Made by a program: the position numbers and the translations under genes. A stretch of 64,000 bases of DNA from NCBI GenBank assembly GCA_024138015.1, contig JAMXBB010000002.1, forward strand, positions 16,428,793 to 16,492,792. Reading direction: 5' to 3'. This document shows, piece by piece, positions 10,611 to 23,300 of this stretch (its first letter is position 1; each line of letters starts with the position of its first letter). Origin of the DNA: Lumnitzera littorea. Its lineage: Eukaryota; Streptophyta; Magnoliopsida; Myrtales; Combretaceae. The notes beneath the pieces were generated by a model. It ran no database searches, was not told the DNA's origin, and saw only the letters and a program-made list of their open reading frames with translations.

Positions 10611-12754
10611 TGTCGAGCCCTATTTCAATTTTCCTTAATTTATTTTATAATAAGCCCAACCTGCTTAATACAAAATATTCAACATTAAATTAAGGAAACA
10701 TTTTTCTTTAAAAAACGTTTAAACAAAATATTTAGAAAAATTGGAGTTGCCAACTAGTTATATTGGTAAAAATGAAATTAAGGTTTTCGGATGGGAAAAT
10801 CCTAATTTAGTCACTAGTCTATAAATATTCTAAAAATAATTTTTAGAAAATTAAACCAGAAAAACTAAGTTCAGGAGCTAACCTATTAAAACTAAGTCAT
10901 CATGTAAAGACAATAAGAAAACTAATGGGTTTTTATTTTTTTATAATTTTCTAAAAATTTCGAAATATGTATAGATATGCAAAAGTGTAATCAAGATGAA
11001 TTTTTTAATATTTTTTATTACGAATTTTCAAAGAAAAAGGAAAAGAAAGCAAAAAAATGTTTTTTTTTTTAATCTTTTATGGTTGCTCCGAAAGTGTCTG
11101 TACCCGTTAATTGAGATCAAACCAACATAGTTCTGTTTTTTTAGAAAAGATTTAATAAGTAGATCTTTTTAAAAGAAATCGAGCCAGATTTACGTTAGTT
11201 ATTATTATCTTAAAAAAAAAAACTAAAAAGATCTAATTTCGCAAATCTATTTAAAAAGACTCTAACTAACTAAATCTTTTTAAAAACTCCAGTTAAGATC
11301 TTTTATTTTTTAAAAAAAAAATTTACATATCAAAAATTTATTTTTTTAAACCCTTAATGCAAAGTATATTAAGATACCTCTCTTAGATACGTATCTTCTC
11401 TAAAGAAACAAATCTCAAAAAATATATATACAACTTTTCAAAAAATGCAATTTTTGATACATATCTTAGATTCGTATCTTCTCCAAAAATATGGATCTAA
11501 AAAAAAAGATATGTAACTTGACTAAAATTTATCAAAAAATTACAAATTATCTAAAAATTGCAAAACAGCATGACAATTATTAAGATTTATAAAAAAACCT
11601 GCACTAAGAACTAGTTAGTAAAACAAATTAATTAACAAAATAAATAACTATGTAAAATAAATTTTCAATTACCTAAATGGGTCAAATCGTGCCAAATCGG
11701 ATGCACATGTCGTGAACCGATCGTGGACAGCGTTTGCGTGCATGGCATATGTGGACTTGTTAGTCGTGTGTGTAGATTGTGTATAGAATTGGTTGTACAA
11801 CATCGTGTTAAAATCTGGATGTGTAAATGTGTTTATTCTATTCGTGTATATGTGTGTGTGTTTTACTATGATTGTTTGTTTTGACCAATGAGGATGTATG
11901 TGTATGTTGACCAATAAGGGAAAGGACGTGTATGTGTATTGTGTCAAGATGTGATGTATGTATGTGTGTGTGTTAACCAGGACGTAATGAGTATGTGTTG
12001 TAGTGAGTGAAAGAGAGTGTGTGGGGTGTGATGAACATGTGCATCAATGTGTGTGAGGTAAACAGTGGCGTGTGGATTAATGACTGTACATGTTCATGAT
12101 ATACGAATGTGTGTAGAAATTGTGAATAGAAATGTGAATTATGAAAACATGTCTTTTTACAACCTACCATCCACTATTTATAGACTATAAATTTAGATCT
12201 TTTTTATCATAAATTTAACCTTAACAAATCAAAGATATGATATACATGATAATACCCAATTTGATTTATTAAATTCATCAAAGATTCAATCCAGCTTCTA
12301 AAAACCTTACATTGATCTAGGCTTTTTAGTTTTTAGGCCCGATTCAGTCCATTTCAATTTAGCCTAAAATATACGCTAACCTATTTAATAATTCCTAAGT
12401 TTACTTAACCCAATATAAATTAGATAAAAAATCATCTTTATATTGGATCGATCTAAAAATATTTTTAATAAAGCTTGATTCTTTAACGATTTAGAATTTA
12501 TTAAATCGATTATACATTTTTATTGTCCGATCTGACCCTAAGTGACTCAACTTGACTCTACTCTAGTTAACACTTATATTATTTTTTCAATTTTCAATTT
12601 TTATTTTTTATTTATTTTTTTAGTTATTTTTTTTATTATTTTCAATTCAATGATTTCATTTTTCATTTTTCATTTTTTATTTTTTATAAATATAGCTCAA
12701 AAGTAAAAAGAGACTGAAATTAAAAGAAAGAGTAGCAAAAATGGAGTGTTTACA
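10611..12754 (-). repeat. T-family LTR T1, probable 5' LTR of element A
   Basis: In element orientation it begins TGTAAACACTCC and ends CTCGACA. The last kilobase (10611-11620) is clearly homologous, in the same orientation, to 63154-64000, and more distantly to 18035-18750. The primer-binding-like sequence at its left makes it a 5' LTR of the element to the left. Its right neighbour is element B, which stops abruptly, so A may have inserted into B. The 11.7-12.1-kb part is strikingly TG-rich. Confidence 0.65.
11750..12125. repeat. TG-rich low-complexity tract
   Basis: Interrupted runs of TGTG/TGTATG occupy about 370 bp within LTR T1. The minus-strand frames over it encode only His/Thr/Tyr-rich peptides, a by-product of CACA-type composition. 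Confidence 0.7.
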
Positions 12755-12900
12755 AAAAGAAAGGGAACTGATCTTTTATTAGAATAGAAAAGTTCTCTCA
12801 GGTACATTATTTTAGAACAAAGATAACTATTACAAAACTCAATAAATTACTAAACCGTAATTCATCCTTACCTTAGAGAAGACTTATTACTATTCACAGG
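12755..12900 (-). other. Non-coding 3' end of element B internal region as preserved
   Basis: After the last protein-like sequence the minus strand has stops and AT-rich sequence. No purine tract precedes LTR T1 on the minus strand, so this is not a normal polypurine-tract/LTR junction. Confidence 0.45.
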
Positions 12901-13690
12901 GATGGAGAACCAGTTATTCAGATGCTGGAGCTTACAAGATTGGCCTGTTAATTCAATTTTGCTGGGGTTATCCTCTTTGGCATATTCCGGAGCCTAAACA
13001 TCAACCTGGATGAATGTCTTTGTCAGTGATGGAAAGGTCATCAAGGCATAATACAACCTGTCACCTCTTTTGGCCCTCACTTGTTTGTTTTGTAGCTCTT
13101 CCATCGGAGTTGGAATGTAGTCGAGGCTATAAGTACCAATCTACCCCTCCTTGAATCTCAACCTCTCATCCTTCCTTTCTCTAGGATTGGTAATCATATA
13201 CATTTCCTCAAACATTTGGAGTCTAAAATCTTCTTGCTCCTTAACACCAATATAGGGTATGGTCATTTCTTTATATATTTCATAATCTTGGTCACCCAAA
13301 ATTATTATGATCTAGCCATTTGAGATAAACTTAACCTTCTGATATAAACTTGAAGGTATAGCCCTTGCTACATGAATCCAGGATCTTCCCAATAAGAGTT
13401 TGAAGGACCTAGGGATATATAGAACCTAGAATCGAATAATGAAAGTTTGAGGGCCAATGTCAACTAGCAAGTCAATCTCCTCTATAATCTCTCTTCTAAA
13501 CCCATCGAAAACCTTAACTGTTGTATAACTAGGCTTGATTGTAGTCACACCAATACCTAATAGGTCTAAGGTAGCAAGAGGGCAAACATTTAATGACAAC
13601 CCGTTGTCAATAAGGACTCTAGCTATGATTATATTATTGACTCTCACCACTAAGAAGAGAGGCTTAGTATATTGGTTACCTTCCACGTCT
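12901..13690 (-). pseudogene. Aspartic protease region of Tat/Ogre-like element B
   Basis: Minus-strand frame 13426-13686 contains VLIDNGLSLNVCPLATLD and TVKVFDGFRREIIEEIDL, the protease form of plant Tat/Ogre elements; the usual active-site DNGSS reads DNGLS. After a stop at about 13425 the frame resumes with LLGRSWIHVA (13373-13400), the conserved LLGRPWIH flap motif. No reverse transcriptase follows before LTR T1, so pol is missing or lies outside the window. Confidence 0.8.
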
Positions 13691-13699
13691 AATTCTTCA

Positions 13700-15720
13700 G
13701 TAGAAAAAGAGATCTAATCTATGGTGAGGATAGAGTTGGTAACTAGTCCCATCCTTTCAACTGATATTTCACAAAGGACCTTAACCTCCCTTAGAGTTTG
13801 GAGCAAAGCTTCCCGATGCAGTTTAGATGCCATCACCAAACCCATAAGAGATATATGTGCTGGAGTCTTAATAAGTTGATCCATTATCTTATATTTACTT
13901 TATTTGATCATCTTGGTGAAGGTAGATAATCCTTCCTCATATTTAGCTAGCTTGTTACTTAATTCCTCCAATACATTTTTTTCTTTTTAAGGTCTTCTTT
14001 TAGGTCATAGACTCTACTGGAGTGGGTAATTCCTCCTACAAGCAAACCTAATTGCCCTTAGTTAACTGCTTGATAGTTGAATGGGGCAATTTTATAATGC
14101 TAAGGTGTTATGGGTACATGGAAAGTGTACCTCTTAGTTGTTAGAGTCTGCTTCTCCTCCAATTTGTAAAACTCGCAGACCTGGTTTCTAGTCGGAGCCA
14201 ATCATGTTGATGGCAAAATTTGAATCATCGAAGATCATGTTGATGGTAGGGCCATGGTTAGGCAGAGGATTATTGTTAACATTCAGGATTGGAGCTTCTA
14301 CAAAGTCGAGCTGAACTAAGCCTTCATCAATCAAGTATTTAATCTTATTTTTTAATCTCTAACATGAATCGATCAAATGACCCACCTACCCCAAATGACA
14401 CTAACACTTTGTGTTAGGATCAAAAACCCTTGGCCTATATCTTTCATTTGGAAGCCCAAAATTGATCAAATTATCTTTCCTTAACTTTTTAAGGACCTGA
14501 CTAAGAGGAACTGGTATCATGGTGAATTATCTTAGGGCTTTGTTGACCTAAGTTTGGCTTCGAAATTGTTGTTGAACTGGTAGAGGATTTCTAAAGGAGA
14601 CCCGGGTATTAGGCCTGATGTTTAAATTCATCATACCAACAGTAGCTTCCTGGGCTTGCTAGTGGTTGGCTTTACAGAGGGTACTCTTCTATTTGATGGC
14701 TCTTAGAGTTTGTCGAAAGAGAGAACACTTTAAATCTAACCTTGCAACTACTACTTCTACAAAGCTGGAGGAGGCTTACCCAATCAAGTAGGAGAAATAA
14801 AGCCTTTCTAAGGCATTAATAAAGGCTAAGGTCAATTCTTTTTCAATCATGGGGGTAGATACCCTTACAGCTAAGGATCTCTATCTTTGGGTATATTCTT
14901 TAAATGATTCGTTGTCCCTTTTTCGCAAGGCAACCAAACCCATCATGGTTGGTGCCACTTTAACATTAAATTTATACTATTCATAGAATGCTTTAGCAAG
15001 CTTGTCCCATATGTTCACCTGATTCAAATTCAGTTGAGTATACCAGGTTAAAGCAGGTCCTGTTAAGCTATCTTGAAAAGTTTGTACCATCAGTTGGTCA
15101 TATTGCATGTACTTACCCATCTTTCATACATACAACCTGGTGTGTAGTTTATGGTAGCTACTCCCATTATATTTTTCAAAATTTGGTACTTTGAACATTT
15201 TAGGGAAATTTCTGTAATCATAAGCAGAGAAATCTATGATACCAACTTGCTTAAAACCATCATAACCTTTAAGCACTTTCATTTTCTCAATAATCTGTTG
15301 GGTCAACCTCCTCTCCAATTCTTTCAATTTGTCTTAGTCGAATTCTAGCTTCACGTTAATTGAGAATGAGTAGGTATTGGGTTTAAAAGTTGAGTTGACC
15401 TTTAGATAAACCCTTTCCATTTTAGAAGTTTCAAAGGTCAGGCTAACTTTAGGATTGCCCTCTTCTACCTCAAGGGGTGGGGCTTCGAGACTCTTTCCAT
15501 AACAAGCCTTGGAGCTTTCCTCGTTTGATGGTGCTGTAGATCTGAGTAAAGTGATACTATCAACAAAGAAGCTCAACTAATTTGCAATTTTTCTCACCAT
15601 TTGTTATAAGGAGTGGAACCTCAAGTTAGTAGCATCGATGACTTCAAGGTTAACACTGTTGTTGTCATTTTTGGTGTTGATGTTTCCATTTCCTTGGTTG
15701 GCCATCATGGTTTGAGAGTA
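13700..15720 (-). pseudogene. Gag of Tat/Ogre-like element B
   Basis: A probable start lies near 15708. KMFKVPNFEKYNGSS at about 15170-15200 and FQDSLTGPALTWYTQLN at about 15030-15080 are the hallmark strings of the plant retrotransposon gag domain, followed by an EYTQRxRSLA-like stretch near 14870. Near 14300-14400 the GHLIDSC...LKNKIKYLIDEGL segment leads towards the protease. Stops and frameshifts recur, so no full capsid is encoded. Gag would form the virus-like particle. Confidence 0.85.
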
Positions 15721-15971
15721 TGTTTGGATAGAACTTCTCTGAAAAGTTTAACTTTTGGGAACTATCTTTGCGACTTGGTTTAAGATCACTTCTTAACAAG
15801 TTAGCATATGTACACTTTTTAAAGACAAAGAAATGAAATGAATAAATAAATAAATAGACAAATAAAATGCAAAGACGTATGGTACACAAATGCAAAAGAA
15901 TAGAACAGACAATTAATTAGCAAGATGGTAACTTTATTCATTATTTTGCAGCTTTTGGAGTTTTCTTTACA
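15721..15971 (-). other. Spacer between ORF1 and gag in element B
   Basis: AT-rich, no recognisable frame. It separates an ORF1-type gene from gag, as in Ogre-like elements. Confidence 0.4.
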
Positions 15972-16265
15972 TTATTTCAAAAGAAAGATACATTGCCCAA
16001 AAGTACTCCTATTCTTAAACCCTCCTATCACCTCTTTAGTGCTTAGCTGGTGCTCTTTTTTTTTTTTATTGCTAGGTCTTATTGGTGCTTCCTTTCTCTT
16101 TTTTGGGCTAGGCTCAACTGTTACTTTGAATTCTTTGCACCTTCTTTCAATCATCTTCAATTGGTCTTCCAAAGCATGGGAGCACTGTTTGGATTCCCAA
16201 AAGAGGTTTTCCCACATGTTACGCTCTTTGTAGATAACTTCTACATAGGCCTGTAATTGATCCAT
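15972..16265 (-). pseudogene. Coiled-coil and basic C-terminus of element B ORF1
   Basis: The 97-codon frame has VIYKERNMWENLFWESKQC, then a helix with hydrophobic spacing (ALEDQLKMIERRCKEF), then a basic cluster PKKRKEAP. This heptad-like helix plus nuclear-localisation-like patch is seen at the end of ORF1-type proteins of plant Tat/Ogre relatives. The join to the upstream part at 16569 is broken by stops. Confidence 0.6.
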
Positions 16266-16568
16266 CTAGGTTCTAATTTCAAAGTTTGGTTTTGCTGGTG
16301 TAGGCTGTATGACCTCCAGTGCTCAATATTAGATCGCCCCTACCTTATGGAGTTAATCGTACAGATATTCTTTGGTGACCCTATACTTATCCACTTCTCC
16401 CATCCATTCTCCTAGATCAATGTTAGGGCTAACAGTCCTTATTTCCTACAGTTACTTGATTGCCTGAAGTTTGGATATCTTTTGTAGCATTGGTAGACGA
16501 AGATCTTCATAATCAAGGGTTGTGATATCCAGTAAGAGCTTGTAGACTATGTCTTAAATCCCTCCAAA

Positions 16569-17372
16569 CTACCCAATCATATTATTTAGGTAGTAGCTTG
16601 TATACCACTTCATTCTAATTGAGGGGACTGCTTGATAACCTTTACAAACTAATATTACCCTTTTGAAGTTGCTCCACCTAGCTATCCATAAAATATCAGT
16701 AACTTGGAAATTTTGCAAGACTTCAACCCAATAATAAGTGGATTTCTCTTTTACCAGAAGGACTTTATCAACAAATGAATTGATTAAGTCAATCTTGTGG
16801 GCAAATTTTCCTCGAATCAAGTCAAGCCCAAAACATTTCATGTAACTTACAAACCAAACCATTAGTAATGCCATGATAGTTTTTAGTGCACCATCGTTCT
16901 TTCTTTTCAAGACATTTAGGCTTCTAACTTGTTCAGCGAAGAGGGTTAGGATGTAAGACTTGCCTTTAAGAAACTAGCTTACTAATTATGCGACCCTAAA
17001 GTGAATAAAGAACTTTCCATTTGGGAATAGAATAGTCTTGAATGCAACTAGGATAAAAGCCTTAATTCTATTTTGTCTCCAATCTTTAGGATCACCACAA
17101 AAGATGGCCCATTTGTTAGAATTGGGTTTGGTTGTAAACCAACCTTTTAAACCTTCCAACTTGATGCAGTTCTCGTTGCAACTTTTTAAGGCCTTGTTTA
17201 CTTCAACCTTTCTGATCCCCAAGAATCTTAAAAAAGCGTTTGTTGAATCAATTTCCAAGTTTAGAGTATATATGCTTTCTAAGGGAGGGTATTGAAGTAG
17301 TTGAGTATACTCTTCAAGTGGTGAACCGATTAGGTGAGGTCTAACTTGAAATCTACTTCTTCGGGTTCCCAA
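16569..17372 (-). pseudogene. ORF1 of Tat/Ogre-like element B
   Basis: Two minus-strand frames, 17372-16986 (128 codons) and 16910-16569 (113 codons), carry SPLEEYTQLLQYPPLES, FLRFLGIRKVEVNKAL and, in the second, WVEVLQNFQVTDILW and IARWSNFKRVILVC. The series resembles the ORF1-type protein placed before gag in many plant Tat/Ogre relatives (a DUF7745-like domain in my recollection, not checked). Its function is unknown. The gap between the two frames contains stops. Confidence 0.6.
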
Positions 17373-18013
17373 AAATTGGTCAAAGCCCTAATTAAGTTTA
17401 TCTTGATTCTCACCCTGGGAAGTGACAAGATGGGCCTTATCTGGTTAATGATGATCGCTTGCTCCCTTAGATTAAAGTACTAAAGCCACTGGTCTAAAGC
17501 GGGCTTAAGGTTGAGGGCTTATCGATGAACTTTTCTTTTAAATGTACGAAGTTAGATGAGTAGGCCATTTCTGGAAAAATTTGTAAAGAAACTTTGTTAC
17601 AAGATTGAAAAAAATACTATTTACAATAAAGTTGTAAAAGAAAACAAAACTAAAACCTATTTACATCAGATTTATGTTTACAACTAATAAAATTACAAGG
17701 GAAAAGAAACTCCAACTTATCATCTCTTTTTTTCTTTTTTCTTTTTCATCTTGCTTGATTATTTGTCGGTTCTAAATGTGGTGTATGCACAAAGGGTGGT
17801 AACTAAAGGTCCTTAAGCTTTTTTTACCTCACTTGTTTTTAGAAAACGCCTTCATTAGTCACATTACAGCTTAAGTGGGGATAACCTAATTAACCCCAAG
17901 CAACGGTTACACCACAATACCTAAAGCTTACACAATGCTCCTCCCTCTACCTCCACTTACCATTCAAAAAGTAGTTCTAAATTCAAATGGTTATGTGACT
18001 AGCCCTCTTGACA
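17373..18013 (-). other. Leader of element B
   Basis: Sequence between the primer binding site and ORF1. It is partly translatable near 17400-17500 but broken. A or T rich from 17580 to 17760. Confidence 0.45.
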
Positions 18014-18031
18014 TCCCCAATGGAGTTGCCA
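18014..18031 (-). other. Putative primer binding site of element B
   Basis: Minus-strand TTGGCAACTCCATTGGGG begins about 3 bp after the LTR end CTCGACA. It resembles the primer site of Tat/Ogre-type elements, for which a tRNA-Arg primer is reported. Confidence 0.6.
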
Positions 18032-18034
18032 AGC

Positions 18035-19688
18035 TGTCGAGACTAAATTTTTTCAATTTTTATTATTTTCCTTAATCCAATCAATATTAAACTCTACCCG
18101 TTTAATATTAATTCTTGACTAAGAACTAAGGAAAACTAAAGCTTTTTAAACATGTTTTGAAAACGCTCGAAGTCGCAAAGGTTTAGATTAAAACCAAATG
18201 GGTGGATTGGTTTTAATTTAGAAACTAAGTTACATAAAAAAAAAACTGATTTAAAAAAAGGTTTTTTGAAAACTAGAGATTAAGTGCAAGGGCTAATCTT
18301 TTAAATCCTTACGGGTACAACTACTAACTTTACGAATTTAGATTTAATTTTTGAAATAGCCTTTTAGAACAAAATTTAATTAACAATAAATAAATTGGAT
18401 TTATTTTAAATAATTTGAGTTATAATTTCTAAAAAAGGAAAAACTAAAGTTTTTATAAGTTTTACATCGCCATAAAAGTGTCTACGTACCCGCTAATCAG
18501 AATTAGACGTTCATAGTTTATTGATGAAAACTTTAGGCGGGTAGGCTGATTTTAATTTCTGAAAAAAGATCAAGTTTACGTTTTTTACATGGTTTGAGTT
18601 TATTTAAAGAAAATTTTCTAAAAAGGTCCTAAACTTGATTTATTATTTTAAAAAAAAATTCCCAAGGAAAAGTCCTAATTTTAAAAAAGGATTAATTTAC
18701 GTTATTTATTTTAAAAAACGAATTTTTCTAAGTTATAAAACAATTTTTATAATTTTTATTTATTTTATTTTATCTTAGTTTATCTTTATTTATGTATTAA
18801 CCGAGAAAGAAAAAAAGGAGAAAAAATAAAAAATAAAAATAAACTAAGCTTTTCTTTTTCTTCTTTTTTTTTTTCTTTCTTTTCTTTCCTTTTTTTGGAT
18901 TTTTTTATTACAATTACATTGGAAGTTACACTAAAAAAATAATAAAAAATACACAAAAATAAAGTACAAGAGGGCCAGACCAAGTCAAGGGGATGCGTGC
19001 GCAAGTCGGAGTCAGGTTAGGTGCGAATCTCAAGCAGGTCGAACTACTCAATTTAAATAGTAGCAAACAAGAAGAAGAAGTAGCACACGAGAGGTTACTT
19101 TGACTCAATCTAGTGGCTTCTTCGAAGTGGTGATGATTGTTTCATGAGTTTGGGATTAGACTTGCATAGGTCGAGTGCTTTGGTAGTTGGAGCTATTTTA
19201 GGTTTTAAAACCTGGTCCAATCCCCCATCCTTCTTTTTTGAAATAATAAAAAATGACTAACTAAAAAAACAAAACGAAAAAACAAAAAAGCATGAATCCT
19301 AGCTTCCCTCGTTTCTCTAAATTCCTTTGTTGTATATGTGTGTATGTGTGTGTGTTTTTTTTTTTCTTTTCCTTACTTTTTATTTTAATTTTTTCAATTT
19401 TATATTTTTTCAAGTTTTTTTTTTCTACTTTTTTTGTGCTTTTTGTCTAAACTTTTACTTCTTTTTTTTTTGTGATCTTTTGTAAATTTTCTATCTTTTT
19501 GTATATTTTCTCTTTTTTGTATTTTCACTAAGTTTCTTTTTTTCTTTTTGTAATTTTCTAGATTTTCCAATTTTTTTTGTGCTTTTTCCTAAATTTTCTA
19601 TTTTTTGTATTATTCTTAATTTAAAACCCTTTATCCTATTCTAAAATAATTTTAAAAATAAAGGGGAGGCAAAAATAAAGTGTCTATA
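18035..19688 (-). repeat. T-family LTR T2, 5' LTR of element B
   Basis: It ends CTCGACA next to the primer site and begins TATAGACACTTT, a mutated TGTAGACACTTT. The part at 18450-18560 (AAGTGTCTACGTACCCGCTAA) matches AAGTGTCTGTACCCGTTAA in T1, but overall similarity to T1 is low, so the two belong to different subfamilies. Confidence 0.65.
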
Positions 19689-20377
19689 GGTGGTTTTTGA
19701 ATGAATAGTTAGGTTTTCATTATGGCGAATTAGTTCGATAGTGGCTATGGAGGTCATGACAAGGGTTATAATAAGTATCATTAGTGAGCTCTTGATCTAA
19801 GGAAGGTGGTAAAGGTAGCAACTTGACTCAAAGTGCTCTCGAGATTGACTACATTCTAGAGAGAGAGAGAGAAAGAGAGAGGGACAATGGTATAGAGAGA
19901 GAAAGTGATTGGTATAAGTGATTTAGAGATTAGGAGTGAAAGCTTGTGTTTTTCGATCATTCTAACACTAAAACAAGTCTCCAATGCTTGATTACTAGTA
20001 AAAAACCCCCTCATTAGCATGGAAGGTCAATGAATTCGAAATCAAGATTCATTGGGTCAATCTGACATTAAGGCTTGATTTCTACTAAAGTACATAGTCA
20101 AAGACAAATCCTTAATACTTGTTTTTACCCAAAAAGCTCATTAGAAGCTTTAGATTTAAAAATGGTAGCTTGAATCAAGGAAGCTAACTTCAATGAAAAA
20201 TGAATTTCTTTCAATATTTAGACTCGAATTTGACCACTTAAATGAATGAATCTGGAGAGCTATTGTATCAAATTCAAAGTATCCTAAGTCTAGTTTGCAA
20301 TTTCACTATTAAATTAGCGAAATTACAACATTAGGGGGATAAAAAATGCATTAAAACACGGTTGCTTAGAATGGATA
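19689..20377. other. Unassigned sequence between T2 and L1
   Basis: No gene seen. It contains a GA microsatellite at about 19857-19905 and otherwise AT-rich single-copy-like sequence. Confidence 0.5.
19857..19905. repeat. GA microsatellite
   Basis: AGAGAGAGAGAG run followed by interrupted GAAAGAGAGAG units. Confidence 0.85.
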
Positions 20378-23300
20378 TGTGAGTTTCTAAAATTGTGTTT
20401 AGAACAATTGAGTCTAGATTTAAGACTTTTAGAAAAAAATTATTTGATTGAGCCCAAACTTTAAAACTAAAATAAAAAAGTTAGTCGAAATAACTCAGTG
20501 AAGTTGGATTTTGAAAATAACAATCCAAAATCCCAATTTCACCCCTAGAAATATGATTACTTAATATAATACCAAATTACTTGAAACCCTTAAAATCGAG
20601 CTTAGAATGCAATGAAAACTTAAAAATAAATAAATTAAGTTATAAAATAAGATAATATAGTGTAATTTACTATATGAGTATATAAATATTTTTATGAGTA
20701 TACTCGGTATAAATAATAATTATTCCCATAAATTAACCTAAAATTACATAATTATAGATAATATGTGCTAAATTCATAAAAATAAGTAGAGAATATATCT
20801 AAAAAAATAAAAGATATGTTAGAAACATAATTATACAAGTATAGTTACATACTACACGTGATAAATACATAGGATATATACTTGTATATGAATAAAACAA
20901 CTAAATACTAATATAATATATGTATTTAATCAAAATATCCCTTTAAGCTTATCTAATAACCTTCAAAACTACTAGAAATTGTTGGATTCACCATATCTTC
21001 CTCATGCCAAATTAAAATGCTGAATCAAAAAGTAAATAGACAAATAAAAGCCATCACCTACATAATTAATTGCAACAAAATGTGGATGTAAAATTACAAA
21101 CAAATTACGAAAACCTCTAACTAACTAAAACCAATATATATAGGGTACCTAATATTACTTTAGACACTTTAAGACCCTAAACTATAGAAAGAAAAAATTA
21201 TAAAAAATCATAGGAAAAATAGAAAAAATAGGAAAAACAAAGCTAGAACCGTACTAAGCTAGTTCCCCAACCCCCTAACATTCTGCTATGAAACCCTACT
21301 ATCCCTAAACAGTCCTCCCCACGTCTTGGCCTTCCGACACCACCCCTTCCACCGTCGCACCTAATAACAGCTACGTTAAAGTTATGCTCTATTTTTCAAT
21401 TATTTTTTTTTTAAATAGTACTTTCACCCAAAAAAATTTATATTTAGATTCTTTTAGATATGCTTTCGTATGATATTTTTATTTTTGTAAAATTTTGAAT
21501 ATTTAATACACTCGTTTAAGAAAGTCATTATTCACCTAAATTTTGACTTTCAAAATAAATGTATCAAATAATGTTATTTCTAACTCAAAATTTTTGTGTA
21601 GTATATACATGATATATAGATAATTTTTATGTAACTAGATTTTTTATTTCAATATTTTTAATATTTATTATATTTTTCAGCCTAAAAATACCTAGAAATT
21701 AGGATGAAAATGTGAAATAAATAGGTTTTATGAAAGTGAATTATAATGATGTTAGGACATGAAGAAAATAATTTAGTGTAAAAAGATAATATTTGGGTAA
21801 CTAAACGCAATTCAAGGGTAAAATTGTAATTTCAAGCATATAAGCGGTAAATCAATAACATGAAACTAAGTGATTAATGAATTCCTTATGTTTTTAGGAG
21901 TCTATAGAAATTTTTGGAGAATTATTTAGTGACTTGAGCTATTTATTACAAATTTATGTAATAAAATAGCTTAAATTACAAACCATGACTCATTTTTAGT
22001 AATAATAGGCTAAAATGTGATAAATAATTAAATAAAAACTATCAATAGGTGTACTGGTCAAATTTGATAAAAAAAATATATTTTTAATGTATTTAATGAT
22101 ATTTTGACGATTGGAATATGTTATATGTGTATTAGGATTAATTAATACCTATATTATGAAGTTATATTGACAAATTATGTAAAATATAGTTTAATAACCT
22201 AAAATACGTATAATATGATAATATTTATTAGATACGTATAATTGTTTTAGAAATTCGAATTATCCATTAAAAGTCATCTTTAGAAATAGAACCCGTAATA
22301 CGTGTTGTTAGGTCTATACGAACCTAACGACATTATTTTTACTAAAATCGAACAATCTTAGGTAATATAACCTATATCTCTATAATATTACTAGAATTTA
22401 CGTATTACAATAACCCTATTATAATTTATTATTGTAATTGAAATGTGATTGAATTGATTAAGAGTATGTTTCGAATACGATCAAAACAATATATTATACA
22501 TTACAGTACAATTATGTATATTGTTAATAATTAATAACTTAACTCGATATATATAATAAAACTATATATTATTATGATAATATACTTTATATATATAGAT
22601 ATATATAATTGTTTTAAATAAAACCCTAATGTTTTCGTAACTATTACGAAAAACTAAATTTAGGTTTTGTGTATATAATATCCTTAAGTGATCAGACCGT
22701 TAACTACCTAAGTCTCCCACAATAAGCACCTAAACAAGTAAGTTAGGATCGTGGCTTTGCCGCTTATTGAGATACTGTATTAAAGTATCTAAAAACTTAA
22801 GAGTACTTTTATTTGTAATTATAATTAGTTGTTTGTACTAAAAATAGATATGCATAACAATCATTAGGGAAAACAATTAGGAGTGTCAGGCCAAATAGTA
22901 ACTCTCTTCAATTAGGATAGCTGAGATAGTCCTTTCCCCATCCTTAGTTCAACTAAGTGATAGATGGGGAGGTCGTGGCAAGAGTAGGAGCCATAGTTTG
23001 AAGGTGGTCATAAGAAGGGAGTGTTCTCCATTGCATAAGCCTGGATTTGGTTTGATTTAAGTCATGATAAAACTCTTCAATCCAAGTTAGAGCGGATGTA
23101 ATTTCTTTAACCTCACAATGAACTAGATAACATTATACAATACTCCATATAATTGATTACATTGCATTTCATCATAATTAATAATCTTACTTGTGATTGT
23201 TTGGTACTCTTCTGACTCTGTCCCACTACTAAGCTAGTTGTACTCACATCCCTATAGATTCTTTTGCAGATATTGAGTGAAGACTAAGATGCTTGGATAT

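Noticed and set aside
11669..12170. Two His/Thr-rich minus-strand frames
   Set aside because: They translate the TG-rich tract and reflect composition only.
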